DNA of 64,000 bases from Poa pratensis (taxonomy: Eukaryota; Streptophyta; Magnoliopsida; Poales; Poaceae), in the NCBI GenBank assembly GCA_947311845.1, contig CAMZMU010000069.1:8115875-8179874 (forward strand). Reading direction: 5' to 3'. The translations under genes were made by a program, and so were the position numbers. The notes below the pieces were generated by a model. It did not search any database and was not told where the DNA came from. It was given only the letters and a program-made list of their open reading frames with translations. Shown piece by piece: positions 11,648-23,576 of this stretch. Every line of letters starts with the position of its first letter. The first letter of the stretch is position 1.

Positions 11648-12280
11648 AGTGTAGTTGTCAAGGTCTTGAATAAGGCATGTGTTTGTATTGTACTCCTCTT
11701 TGGACTTTCATCATTTGGAGTTTTGACACATCAATATGATGGCTACAGGTCATGATGAGAGTGAGACGACACCCTAGAAATCTGTCCGGCACCTCCAAAT
11801 TGTGTCCGTTTTAGGTGTCGGACACATGTCCCATAATAGGGTGATGCCTAGCGGCACCCAACAAACGGCAGCCTTTATCATTTTTATTTTATCATTTTTC
11901 ACATTTGTAACAAAACTGTGTATGCCGGCTACAAATCTGGCTACAAAATTGTACATAATCATAGCTCAGCCATAATACAGTAGGCACCAAAAATAGTCAG
12001 GCCAACACAACTCCGGCAACCAAATTGACACCAACATTACCAGACATTATCAAAATGCATAAAAATCGCACCTTGTCAAGTTCGAGCATTTTGCCGAGCA
12101 TGTTGGCGCCGCCATCGCCGAATAGCTAATGTCAGGAAGCCGTGATGGTCGAGTAACCGTTCGTGTGAGTCCCGGCCGACATAGCGTCGGTGAGTTGCTA
12201 CAGATCGACTGCCTCTTGGTTGAGGTCGATGCCTCGCCGCAGTTGACGCGCGCAATCGGCGAGAAGACCGCATTCTTTGG
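11648..12280. other. Host sequence interrupted by solo LTR and CACTA insertions (copy A, left part)
   Basis: No gene is identified. It contains palindrome-like text around GTGTCGGACACATG and an ordinary-composition segment up to the GTCGG target site. With 13774-13847 and, in unit B, 33854 onward, it forms one older sequence split by later insertions. On the minus strand short open frames exist, but they match no family I can name. Confidence 0.4.
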
Positions 12281-12285
12281 GTCGG

Positions 12286-13768
12286 TGATGACCCACAAGT
12301 ATAGGGGGTGTATCGTAGTACTTTCGATAATAAGTGTCGAACCCAATGAGGAGCAGAAGGTGCTGGCAAGCAGTTTCGTGCAAGGTTTAACTGCAAATAC
12401 TTAAAGACAAGTTTTTATAGTTTTTTATAATAGCAAATAAATAAAGTGCGGCTAAAAAAAAAGAGCAATAATAATTGCAGCAACTGGACCAATCCTTTTT
12501 AGCACAAAGGACAAGCCAGTGGTGTTACTTATGATGGCTAAAATGTTTTGAGGACACACGGGAATTTCGTCAAGTCACTTTCGCATACCGCTGCTTAGTC
12601 TTTAATATTTTGATAAGTGTTGTGTGGGTAAATCTATGCTAATGTACCGCTCTTACTTGGACAAATACACACTTGTGATTAAACCTTCCCACAAGTATCC
12701 GTAAATGCAAGAAAATATTTAAGAATTAACTAACCACAGCTTTAAACTCTGAGATCCTACACTCTCTTGCGCACTAGCTTACCAACGGGAGTTTAAGTTT
12801 CTGTCGCTCCCGCAACCACACAATAAGCTAACTAAAATACACAATGCATTCTTTTAGGCCCATAAAGGTGAAGTATTATGTAGTCGACGTTGACATAACA
12901 GCACTAGAAGAATAACATCACAATTTAAGCATCAAACTATTAAATAATACTCAACATAATTCCACTACTAGTGTCAAGACTTCTCCCATGTTCTCAAGAA
13001 CTAAACAAACTACTCACGAGACATCATTTGAAACATGATTAGAGGTGATAAAGTGATGAACAATATTCTAGAAATAAAAGTAATTCACCGATAAAACTCA
13101 ATAGCATCAACTACGACAAGTAATCAACGCCGGAAAAGTAATCCCAATAAACTACACAATGAGGAACCCTAGATGTCTCAACGGAACGAAGTGGAGCGGC
13201 GGTGATGGTGGTGCTGGCAGTGGAGATGGTGTGGATGATGTTCCTGATGAAGCCCGTGACGATGACGATGGCGACGATTTCCCCCTCTGGGAAGGAATTT
13301 CTGAGACAGATTTCTCCCTGCCGGAGAGCTTTTCTCTCTCTGTGGTTTCCGCCCCCGAGCGGCGCGCGGAATATTTCTTCGAAGCGTTCCCCTCTGTTTT
13401 TAGGTCACAGGGATGATATACGCGAGAGGAGAGCCGGAGGCGACACAGGGCCACCAGGTGGGCCCCAGGCGCGGTCCAGGCTAGGCCGTGCCTGGGTGGC
13501 GTCTGGCCCCCCTCTGGTCCCTCTTCTGGCTCCGTCCATCTTCTAACGAAATATTAATCTCTGAATTTTCTCGGAATTTTTAGAGTTGCAGAAGTATAGT
13601 ATCTTGACGGTGCTTTTCCAGCTGATTCTAGGCTCCGGCAGTTTATTCCTCCATAATCGTAACATGCAAAACAAGATGAAATAACATAAGGATTGCACTC
13701 TAATATGAAATATATCAATGATAACAATAAATTATGATACAAAATAGTGATGCAAAATGGATGTATCA
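12286..13768 (-). mobile_element. Solo LTR with 5-bp target duplication GTCGG (copy A)
   Basis: The 1483-bp LTR has ends TGATGACCCACAAG...GGATGTATCA and is flanked by GTCGG at 12281-12285 and 13769-13773. Read on the minus strand it is a conventional LTR ending in GTGGGTCATCA, close to the end of the LTR at 2748-4403. No internal domain is present, so unequal LTR recombination has removed the body. The small ORFs inside are not genes. Confidence 0.9.
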
Positions 13769-13850
13769 GTCGGCGGTGTCGTTCCTCCCACCGCGGACGA
13801 AAATATGTTGTGGAAGATGACGAGTAGCTCCTAGAAGGGACGTCTGTAGA

Positions 13851-15477
13851 CACTAGTACAGAACGACACATCGAAAATGGGCCAAAACCCTCATCGGCAA
13901 CGGAGAAAGGGTTCGTGTCCCCGCCTCCGATGCTGATGTGAAGCCGCACAATGGCAACGGAGATTTTGATCGTTTGCAATAAGTTTGGCAACAGGCATAA
14001 TATTTAATCGTTGACTAAATTCTTTACATCAGATACGGAGATTAGTTTTTGACCGTTTGTAATGAGGCTAAAGGAAAAAAAACCGGTGACGCCTGCTGCG
14101 CCGTCGACGGAGCCCTGGCTCCTGCTTGACGGCCGCCGGTTCTTCACCTTCCTCTTCGCCCTGCTTCATTGTGTGGTCATCTTCTAGCTATTTAGTACTG
14201 CCTAAAAGTCTTGCTCCGGGAGGCGCCGGCTTCAGTGGACGGAGCCCGCTCCTAGTCTTCACGGCCGCGCATAGTCTCCAGGTTTCCTCTCGCCCTAAGG
14301 ATATGAAAAAAATTATAAGTTAAGCTTCTTCAGCTCTATACACAAGACAGATAAATATGCAACATAATAGTAGGCAACGAAAAGCCAAGACATCATTTAA
14401 TCATCGGCTTTCTATAAATGACAAAACTAAACAAAATGATTTGCATGTGCGCCTCATAATTAGACAGGACACACATTTCAGGGATGGAGTGGTGAGCCAA
14501 GTATGCAAGTATGATGCACAAGATGTGTATTGTGCATACCACAAGGATCACACGTGTCACCTTATTTTAATCATTGGCATTATAGAAAAATAGAACTAAT
14601 TACAATTAGAACATAGCCTAAACAATGCCTCATATATGTAGATAGGACACACAATTTTTCAGGGATGGAGTAGGATGCACAAGATCGATGTGTATTTGTG
14701 CATATCACAAGGATCAAAAGCGCCACCCCCGGATCACATGGTGTCACCTAATTTTAATCATCAGCATTATAGAAACGGAACTACTTACACTAGAACAGAG
14801 CTAAAAGTTGTGTCTAAACAATGCCTACTAAAAAAACCAAATCTATGTCTAAACAATTAACTATGACAACTAGAACAAAGGTAAAATCTATGTCTAAACA
14901 ATGCTTAATTACTAAAAACAGAACAGATCTATGTCTAAACAATGGTTCCTAAAAACATAGCAGATCTTCTGAAATGAGCAAAAAAAATGTGCAAAATAAA
15001 AAACCCTAATCTATTGAACAAGGGTCTTACATTAGGCGAGGCGGGCTCGCTTAGCCTCGCCACCGGCCTCCCCTAGCGGCGCCTCTACCTTGAGCCCCTT
15101 GCTCTCGCCGGGGACAACGGGCCTAAGGACAGGGACGCGCCGGAGAACTCCCCAACCTACCGTGTGTCCATGTACAACGTGAACTCATGTTGATGGGCGG
15201 TTGGTCCTAGGACCTTCGAGGCCGTGGCAGACGTCCACGTGCTCAACGCGGCCACCGGCGTTTGGCGGCGGGCACGCCGAGGTTAACGGCCGTTCTTCGC
15301 GTGCACTGCGGCGAGCAGCATGATCTACTTGGCTGGCGGGACCCGCTGCCGGACATGTCGGAGGAGGCAACCTGGCTTAAGGCCAACACGTCGCGCGTGG
15401 TCGCCGTCGGAGGCGGCGAGTGGTTGGTGGTCACCGGCGCCATTGAGTCAGGAGGGCACGGGCTTTTGTGTGTTGAC
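13851..15477. mobile_element. CACTA transposon, truncated left half (copy A)
   Basis: The terminus CACTAGTACAGAACGACACA starts at 13851, directly after AGA, exactly as in unit B at 30657. The element then runs through subterminal GGCAACGG-type motifs and a run of four TATGTCTAAACAATG-like repeats (about 14810-14945) into the captured kelch fragment. There it is cut off by the duplication breakpoint near 15477. The right terminus is missing in this unit. Confidence 0.85.
15116..15477 (+). pseudogene. Captured F-box/kelch-repeat gene fragment, truncated (copy A)
   Basis: Broken frames read YRVSMYNVN, then FEAVADVHVLNAATGVWRRA, a kelch-style FFACTAASSMIYLAGG segment (frame shifted) and LPDMSEEA...VVAVGGGEWLVVTG. 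These recall plant F-box/kelch proteins of the At1g80440 type. The N-terminal F-box part present in unit B is deleted here (about 360 bp). Conversely a 47-bp piece (about 15240-15286) kept here is lost in unit B. The fragment ends at the breakpoint into gypsy DNA. It is not functional as a kelch protein. Confidence 0.55.
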
Positions 15478-15801
15478 AATGTGAGGATGTTAGCTGAATT
15501 GCATGCTAGATGGGAAAGAGAGGATGAAATTGCTAGAAAGAATAATATTGCTAGAGTTTATACTATTACTACTTCTGAAAATGCTTCAAACTCAAGTGTT
15601 AACAAACCTCCTACCATTAATGGCAAGATAGTTGGTGTTGGTAATGTTTCCACTTCTATTGCAAAATGTCCTAAATTGCCTGATAACTCTGAAACTGTCC
15701 TTGATAAAGATGCTGAAATTTCTAGCAATAAGGAAGAGAATAATTCCATTACTTTTGATGAAATGACTTTGATTTTGATGGTTGCAATATTTCTGAAGTA
15801 A
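15355..15801 (+). other. Chimeric ORF across the duplication breakpoint (kelch fragment + gypsy gag)
   Basis: An ATG at 15355 opens a 148-codon frame. It reads about 41 residues of kelch-derived sequence (MSEEATWLKANTSRVV...GHGLLCV) and then, after the junction near 15471-15477, continues in frame into gypsy gag-like sequence (MLAELHARWEREDE...) to a stop at 15799-15801. No promoter or splice evidence supports expression, so this is a by-product of the rearrangement unless transcripts show otherwise. Confidence 0.3.
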
Positions 15802-16418
15802 TTAAGTTCTTGCAAAAGCTAGCTAGAAGTCCTAATGCTAGTGCTATAAACATGGCTTTTACTAAACATATTACTAATGCTCCATAAGTTAGGGAAGAGA
15901 AATTAAACATGAAGCTTCTATCCCTAGGAAGTTAGAAGATGGTTGGGAGCCCATCATTAAATTGAAATTGAATGACTTTGATTGCAATGCTTTGTGTGAC
16001 CTTGGTGCTAGTATTTCTGTTATGCCTAAAAGATTATATGATATGCTTGATTTAGCACCTTTGGAAAATTGTTTTGGATGTTCACCTTGTTGATTCTACT
16101 ATTAAAAAACCTTTGGGAAGAATTGATGATGTTCTTATCATGGTTAACAACAATTATGTCCCCGTTGATTTTATTGTCTTGGATATTGAGTGCAATCCAT
16201 CATGCCCTATTGTGCTGGGAAGACCTTTTCTTAGGACTGTAGGTGCTATTATTGATATGAAAGAAGGGAATATAAAATATCAATTTCCTCTCAAGAAAGG
16301 TATGGAACACTTTCCTAGAAGAAGATTAAGCCACCTTATGATTCTATTGTTCGAACAAATTACAATGTTGATGCTTCTTCACTTGGTAATACTTGATGCA
16401 TGCTTTGTGCCTAGCTAA
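15478..16418 (+). pseudogene. Gypsy gag C-terminus and retropepsin-like protease remnant
   Basis: The frames read a charged gag-like region, then CDLGASISVMPKRLYDMLDL. The latter resembles the active-site region of a retroviral-type aspartic protease, although D-L-G-A-S replaces the usual D-T/S-G. After a frameshift near 16070 it continues DVHLVDSTIKKPLGRIDD... and the typical VLGRPFLRTVGAIIDM segment. The frame is broken at about 15800, 15890 and 16070, so no active protein is expected. The protease is followed directly by non-coding 3' sequence rather than by a polymerase. Confidence 0.7.
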
Positions 16419-19049
16419 AAGGCGTTAAAGAAAAGCGCTTATGGGAGGCAACCCATTTTATTTTTCTGCAATTTTTCTTTTATTGAGTCAAGGAGTTTGT
16501 TTACTTCTGTAGCAACTCCTTTGTATCTTTATTTTCTCGCATTGTTGTGCCAAGAGTAGCCTCTAATGATAAGATGATGCTTAATTTTGATTGCTGCGCA
16601 GAAACAGATTTTTGCTGTTCACTGTACGAAATTCCTAAAATCACCAGATTGTTAAAAATCTGAAATTTTTGTGCGTAATCTTTATGAATGTCTGAAACTT
16701 TCATTAGTTCAGAGTTTCTCGATCTGAGCGTCGTAAGTGCCTCGAAAAAATTCGTCTTTGCGGACTGTTCTGTTTTAGACAGATTATGCCTTTTTATTTT
16801 TGCATTCTCTCTTTTACTAGTGTTGAGTGAAATTCTTTTTTGGGTGGAAGAGCTTCACATAACATCAGTGGCTGTAGCTAATGTTTAAAGTAACAAATCA
16901 TATTGCGTCTTTATAGAACATGTGAATTTTTGATTATGCACTAACCCTCTAATGAGATCTACTTTGAGTTTGGTGTGACGGAAGTTTTCAAGGGTCAAGA
17001 GAGAAGGATGATATAATAGGATCAAGAAGAGTGAAGAGCTTAAGCTTGGGGAGGCTCCCATGGATCTCCCCAGCATATTTCAAGAAGACTCAAGCGTCTA
17101 AGCTTGGGGATGCCCAAGGCATCCCCTTCTTCATCGTCAAAATTATCAGGTCATCTCTAGTGAAACTATATTTTAATTCTTTCACATCATGTGCTTTTCT
17201 TGGAGCGTCTGTGTGCTTTTATTTTCAGTATTGCATTTTATTTTCAATAAAGCTTGACTGGACCCTAGCATTCTTGATTGGGAGAGAGACACGCTCCGCT
17301 TTTTCATGAGAATACTCCTATTCTTCACTTATATTTGTTGAGTATTCATATCTAGCGCTGTTCAGCTTTTAGCTCTTGTTTTCATGTATCTCTTGTCAGA
17401 GCTATTAGCTTTCTTTTGTAGAAAGTACTCTCTTGCTTCACTTATATTTGTTTGGAGAGTTGATGAAATAAATTGATTGGTGTTTGGTTGGTTCAGAAAA
17501 TGTTGCATGTGGTAATTGGTATAAGGAAAAACTTGCTTAATCTTGTAGATCACTAAAATGGATAACTTGATGCTTGTCAATTGTTTTGAGTTAACAAGTA
17601 GATCATGATTAAATTGTGCATCACATGAGTTAAGCCTATTAGTGAAGAACTACCGTAAAGCTTGTTGAAAATTTGGTTTGCATCGGTGGTACCTCTAAGG
17701 TCTAGATATTTTCTAATAACAGGGTTTGGTTAACAAGGAAGACGGTATGAAGTCTTATAACGTTTGCAATATGTTTGTCATATAAAACTTGGTGTACGGG
17801 TTGATATTCTTGTTTGCTTACATAACCTTGCTAGCCTAAACTCTGTACTGAGAGGGAATGCTTCTCGTGCATCCAAATCCTTGAGCCAAAATCCATGCCA
17901 TTTGTGTCCACCATAACTACCTATATGTGGTATTTCCTTGCCACTCCAAGTAAATTTTTCATGTGCTACCTTTAAATTATTCAAAATGTTATTATTCCCT
18001 TTTTGTGTCAATGTTTACTAGCTCATGAGGAATTAGTGTGGTTATTCTTTATTCTATTTGTCGAGTGGACTTTTACACCTGGACTAGTGGCATATACATC
18101 CGCTTATCCAATAACTTGCAAAAAGAGCTGGCAACGGGGTGCCCAGTCCCAATTAATTACAACTTTAACCAATTAATTCTCTTCACACTTTTGCCCTGAT
18201 TCATCAGTAAGCAATGACAAACAGTGAAATACCTGAATGTGTGTAAACCAAAGAGAAAGAGGGATGATGCCTTGCTGGTAGAAATAACGTCCTTCATGGG
18301 AGCCGCTCTTAAAAGTCCGTTCGACAGGTAGAATACTGTTCTCACCCGCTACCATTCGTTGACAATTAACAAACACCTCTCAAAAATAGATACTCCTCCA
18401 TGGTATGTGATTGATGGAAGGCACCCGAGGATTCGGTTAGCCATGGCTTGTGTTAGCAAGGTTGGGAGGAGTATCAAATATTTTATGCAATCTCTATATG
18501 CTTTCAAAAACCTAAAAGCTCTAGCACATGATTTAATCCCTGCTTCCCTCTGCGAAGGGCCTTTCTTTTACTTTTATGTTGAGTCAGTTTTCCTATTCTT
18601 TCTGTCTTCCACAAGCAAACACTAGTGTCAACTTTGTTACAACATGCGTTATATGCAATGTATTGGACTTGTTATACTACTTTGTGTTGACAATATCCAT
18701 GAGATAAATATGTTGAAAGTTGAAGCAAATGCTGAAACTAAATTCTTCCTTTGTGTTGATTAAATACCTTTTTAGAAACTATTGCTTTATGAGTTAACAC
18801 TTATGCAAAACTGTTTGATGCTTGTCTCGAAAGTACTATTCATGAAAACGTTTAGCTTGTGTGATTCATTGTTTACTCATTATCTATTTGTAGCAAATTA
18901 TAGACCATTGACTTGGATCACTTCATTCATTTACATGTGCCTTGCAATATTATATGATCAAGATTATGATAGTAGCATGTCACCTCAAAAATTATTTGTT
19001 TTTATCGTTTACCTACTCGAGGACGAGTAGGAACTAAGCTTGGGGATGC
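15478..19049 (+). mobile_element. Gypsy-type LTR retrotransposon, gag/protease and 3' internal region (copy B)
   Basis: The left 940 bp are coding-derived (see the pseudogene at 15478-16418). The rest matches 1-2747 and ends at the purine tract before the LTR. The element is missing its 5' LTR, primer-binding site and most of gag because the duplication breakpoint removed them. No reverse transcriptase, RNase H or integrase is found between the protease and the LTR, so the parent family appears non-autonomous. Confidence 0.75.
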
Positions 19050-20698
19050 TGATACGTCTCAAACGTATCTATAATTTTTGATGTTCCATGCTTGTTTTAT
19101 ACCAATTGCTACATGTTTTGCATCTACTTTATATCACTTTTATACATTTTTTGGGACTAACCTATTAACAAGATGCCGAAGTGCCAGTTCCTGTTTTCTG
19201 CTGTTTTTGTATTCCAGAAAAGCTAGTCTGGAAATATTCTCGGAATTGGACGAAACTACACGGGGTGCCTATTTTTCCAGAACACTGACGGAGCGAAGGA
19301 GCAGCAGAGGAGGGCCACCAGGAGGCCACACGCCACCAGGGCGGGGCCCCCCTCTGCCGCGCCCTGGGTGGTGTGGGCCCCTCGGGGGTCGCAGCCGCCG
19401 CCCTTTCGCCTACTTATTCCCCCCGACGCGAAAACCCTAAGTACCTGAGCAAATATCCACGAAAAGTTCCAGAGACGCCGCCGTCGTCAACCCTAGCTCG
19501 GGAGGGTTCAGAACCTCTTCCCGGCACCCTGCCGGAGAGGGGAATCGTCACCGGAGGCTTCTACATCGCCATGCCTGCCTCCGGAGTGATGCGTGAGTAG
19601 TTCATCCTTGGACTACGGGTCCATAGCAGTAGCTAGATGGTTGTCTCTCCACTTTGTGCCATCATGTTTAGATCTTGTGAGCTGCCCTACATGATCAAGA
19701 TCATATTATTGTAATGCTACATGTTGTGTTTGCTGGGATCCGATGAATATTGAATATTATGTCAAGTTGATTATCAATCTATCTTATATGTTATTTAAGA
19801 TCTTGCATGCTTTCCGTTACTCGTAGATGCTTTGGCCAAGTAGATGCTTGTAACTCCAAGAGAGAGTATTTATGCTAGATAGTGGGTTCATGTCTCCGTT
19901 TAACCTGGGACAGTGACAGAAAGTTCTAAGGTTGTGGATGTGCTGTTGCCACTAGGGATAACCTAACGATGCTATGTCCACGGCATATGTGTTTGTTTAC
20001 ATTACGCACTTTACTTAATGCAATTATCCGTTGCTTGCAACTTAATACCAACGGGGGACTCGGATGACAACCCGGCGGTGGATTATTAGTCATAGATGCT
20101 GTTGGATAACGTCTATGTATTATGTCGTAATGCCCAATTAAATATCATAGTAGTCAACATGTCATGTATATGCATTGTCATGCGCTCACTATTCGTCAAT
20201 TGCCCAGCTGTAATTTGTTCACCCAACATGTTAGTTATCTTTTATGGAGAGACACCACTAGTGAACTGTGGACCCCGGTCCATTCTTTTACACTGATTAA
20301 ACAACCACAAACTGCAAACTGTTCCTTTTTCATTCTCTGCAATTTAATACTCATTTTCCACACCATACGTTTAATCCTTTGTTTTCAGCAAGCCAGTGAG
20401 ATTGACAACTCACTGTTTCGTTGGGGCAAAGTAGTTTGATTGTGTTGTGTGCAGATTCCACGTCAACAGTCCAGACTCCCTGCGACAGCTATTTTCTGGC
20501 GCCGTTGACAACCTTCGAAGAGTTGCTGCTCCTACTGGTTCGATAACCTTGGTTTCTTTCTGAGGGAAAACTTGCTGCTGACTACATCATACCTTCCTCT
20601 TGGGGTCTCCCAACGAACGTGTGTTTCACGTCATCAGGGTTCGACACTCTTATTTATCGAAAGTACTACGATACACCCCCTATACTTGTGGGTCATCA
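19050..20698 (+). mobile_element. 3' LTR of gypsy-type element (copy B)
   Basis: The 1649-bp LTR has the same ends as copy A, TGATACGTCTC and GTGGGTCATCA. It differs from 2748-4403 mostly by single-base indels, many in homopolymers, plus a few substitutions (for example the GC-rich part near 19330). It is followed by the same flank as copy A, which shows it moved with the duplicated block. Confidence 0.8.
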
Positions 20699-22489
20699 TT
20701 TGCCATACGTAGTTACCTTTTTTTTAGCATTTGGTATATAGTTTAGAGAACACGCAAATATTTAGCAATTTGAAGTATTTGAATATGTTTGTATGTTGAC
20801 ATGAATTTTTAACTGTAATTAGAGAAAATGTATCTGAGTTATATCCAAATGTTGACCAATTTTAATTTTTTAGAAATGGTAAGTTAAATTCGAATAATTC
20901 ACGTATCTAAATGTTTGGTTATGTTTGTTTGTTGGTATAAATAATTAATTTAGCTTCGTAATCAGAAGATGTGCATTATATGAGCATTTAGTAAAGTGAG
21001 TACATAATTTGAGAAATTGCGTCTGAATTTCATATTTTGAGAAAGTTGATTTAGTTTTTTGCCAATATTTTGCTTAGTTGAGATGGTCAATTAGAGTTCA
21101 TAATCAGAGGGAATATAGTGTGACATTGATTAAATTCAACTTTACATAATTCTGGGGGTGGCATTGGTTTTTCTTCAAATATTGACCAATTAACAATGTT
21201 CCAACTTTTTTTTCATGCAAATAATTGGCCTTTTTTGTGTTAGCATGCTGTATATTTAGATTATCTCCGATTTTTTAAGCAAATTGAACTGTTAAAAAAT
21301 TATTAATTTTAAATTTGAGTCTATAATGAGTGGGAATGCACATTTATTCATTTGGATTCCATAGGTAGAGAATTTTTTTTAAATTCAACTCCATATAATT
21401 GGAGGAAGTGTATATAGAATTGTTCTAACTTTTTACCAAATTGAGATGTCAATAGTTTTTTTTTGTGTGAGCATGTTGATACATTCTAGAATATATCCAA
21501 TTTTTAAGCAATTTGAAATGTTTAAAAATTATAAATTTTAAATTCTAGTCTACAGTGGGTGGAAATGCACATTTATTCATTTGGATTCCATAGCTAGAGG
21601 AATTTTTTAAATTCAACTCCATATAGTTGGAGCAAGTGTATATAGAATTTCTCCAAATTTTTACCAAATCGAGATGTGTAAATATGTTTTCATTTTGGTA
21701 TTGTGGTCAAATAGCTAACATTTTTTCCCTAGCATTTTGATATGTTGTGGTCAAATAGATTTTGAAAAACTGTACATTTTATAGTATTATCAAATTTGAA
21801 TTCTTTTAGTGTTTACCAAACGATTAGTTTGAAAGTCATATACAATTCTGCCATATTCAAATTTGTAATTTTAGTTGGAATGCTCAAATATGGGTGTTTT
21901 TCTATAAATTATGCTAATCTTGCCCTACATGAATTAGTCGAACATATTTGGGTTTTTTCGAAAATAGTTAACATTGTATTTTCCTAGCATTTTTTTCTAA
22001 TATTTTGTGGCGGGTATTTATAGGATTTTTACTGTTTTCTGTTTTTTTGGGGGGGGGCGGGGGGAATTGGCTCAAATGGTAAAAAAATGATCATATTTCG
22101 TATTTTTTTCGAAAATATGAAATATGTAAACATCAAATGAGAGTTCAAATGGTCGAATAGATTTTAAAAATCGTACAATTTGGAATTTATTAAAATTTGT
22201 TTTTTTAGTGTTTACCAAATGATGAGGTTTGAAAGTCGTATAAAAGTTTGAGGTATCTAAATTTGTAATTTTAGTTGGAATGGTCCAATATGTTTTTTTT
22301 CGAATAACAATATCCAAATATAGGCCAATTTGAATTAGTCAATCTTAATTGTTTTTTTTTCCAAATAGTAGTTAACATTTTTTCCATAGCATTTCGATAT
22401 ATTTTAAATATTTTGTGGATGGGTATTTGCGACGTGTAATTTTTTTGAATTTGTAATATTTTTCATTTGTTGAAATTTTGTGAAGCAGT
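20699..22489. other. AT-rich block with ~235-bp degenerate tandem repeat (copy B)
   Basis: Segment 21270-21498 and segment 21505-21690 are two degenerate copies. Both contain CATTTATTCATTTGGATTCC, AAATTCAACTCCATATA and TTTTTACCAAAT. The second copy and following DNA to about 22006 are absent from unit A. No coding sequence is supported. Confidence 0.6.
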
Positions 22490-23256
22490 GGGGCCCGCCT
22501 TGTTGTTTTTTTTTGCATTTTCTAGATTATTATGTGAGGGAAAAAAACAGGCAGCCTGGGCCCACGCTGGCGTCGTGATGACGTCAGCAGTGGCCAGGGC
22601 TGCCGCGCGGCGGCGACAACGACGGCGCCGCCGCGTCGGAGCGAGCTGGGAAGCACCGCTAGGCGCGTCGGGCGCGGCTCCGCGCGGGATACCCGCGGGT
22701 GGCTGCGCGGCCGCAGCTGGTGGCCGGAATCGTCGCCGGCGACGTCGAATCGCGGCGGTGGAGGAAACTGACGCCGGCGAAGATTCCGTCGTTCGTGCGT
22801 CGTCCCAGCACGCGTCCGTCAGCGACGACGAAGAGGGGCCGACGGCGAAGCCTCCTGCGTCGATGGATCCGTCGGGGAGGGCCGGAGCGGCGGTGGCATG
22901 CGCCGGCGCCGTCGCGGCGAACTCCGCATCGCACGGAAGGAGAAGGAGAGAGGGGGTGTGAGAGCATTTTTTGCGGTTTCGTCGTCACTTTTTCGTAATT
23001 TGCAAATTGGTCCACCACCTCACGAAATCGTGGATTGCGGAGCATCTGTTGGACTTGTGAGGGTTTTTTAGCAAAAGGGTGACGGGGTGTGCGTGCGGGC
23101 CGTAGGATCATCAATGGACGGCGCGGATCGTACTGTTCAACACTGTTCTTAGCTACAGTAACTACTGTTGCCAGGAACAGTGCATGGGTTGCTCTCCGAT
23201 CGCTAAAGTGACCATCTTTCATATAGTTAGTGATGGAGGAACAGAGAGTGGAGTTT
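22490..23256. other. GC-rich block (copy B)
   Basis: This is the counterpart of 5701-6476. The long Arg/Ala-rich open frames here do not stay open in unit A because of 1-base indels, which argues against a real protein. Nothing else is recognised. Confidence 0.4.
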
Positions 23257-23576
23257 TGTAGGCCGAGCTATGTGTAGCTCTTTTTTCAAAAATTTAAAAT
23301 TTTTTTTACGTTTCACAAAATTTGGGGAAATCCCAAATGTAGATAGCGATATGATATACAAGTGTGCACATTTTCAATTTGTTACATTTTAGGATTGGCA
23401 AAAATGACAAAAGGGTGGATCTTGGTGGTGAACAATACACAGTTCAAAAACTTGAAATTTGCCAGATTTATCTTTTTTGTACAGTCTAGAATAATGCGTA
23501 TTTTGGATTGAGAATTTTTTGAAACAAGTCCCGATTTTGAATTTTGAAAAAAAAACTATGTGTAGCTCAGGCTACA
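23257..23576. mobile_element. MITE-like element (copy B)
   Basis: This is the counterpart of 6477-6798, with the same TGTAGGCCGAGC...GCTCAGGCTACA ends and one short indel. Its presence at the same place shows it was there before the duplication. Confidence 0.55.

Larger units (their letters stand above)
1..15477. repeat. Tandem segmental duplication, unit A (left-truncated by window edge)
   Basis: Base 1 aligns with about 16310, and the two sequences stay colinear to the junction near 15477 through an LTR, MITE, annexin gene, retroposon, solo LTR and half a CACTA element. Identity is very high, with scattered 1-base indels and substitutions plus a few large private deletions. The unit ends inside a kelch-gene fragment at the shared string TGTTGAC, after which gypsy sequence begins. 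The real left end of unit A lies outside the window. Confidence 0.93.

Noticed and set aside
12050..12280. PIF/Harbinger transposase-like reading (RRYVGRDSHERLL) on the minus strand
   Set aside because: The resemblance is short and the expected motifs after it are missing, so no assignment was made.
22467..22998. Long Arg/Ala-rich frames on both strands of the GC-rich block
   Set aside because: They are shifted or broken at the same place in unit A by single-base indels, have no recognisable domain and reflect high GC content.
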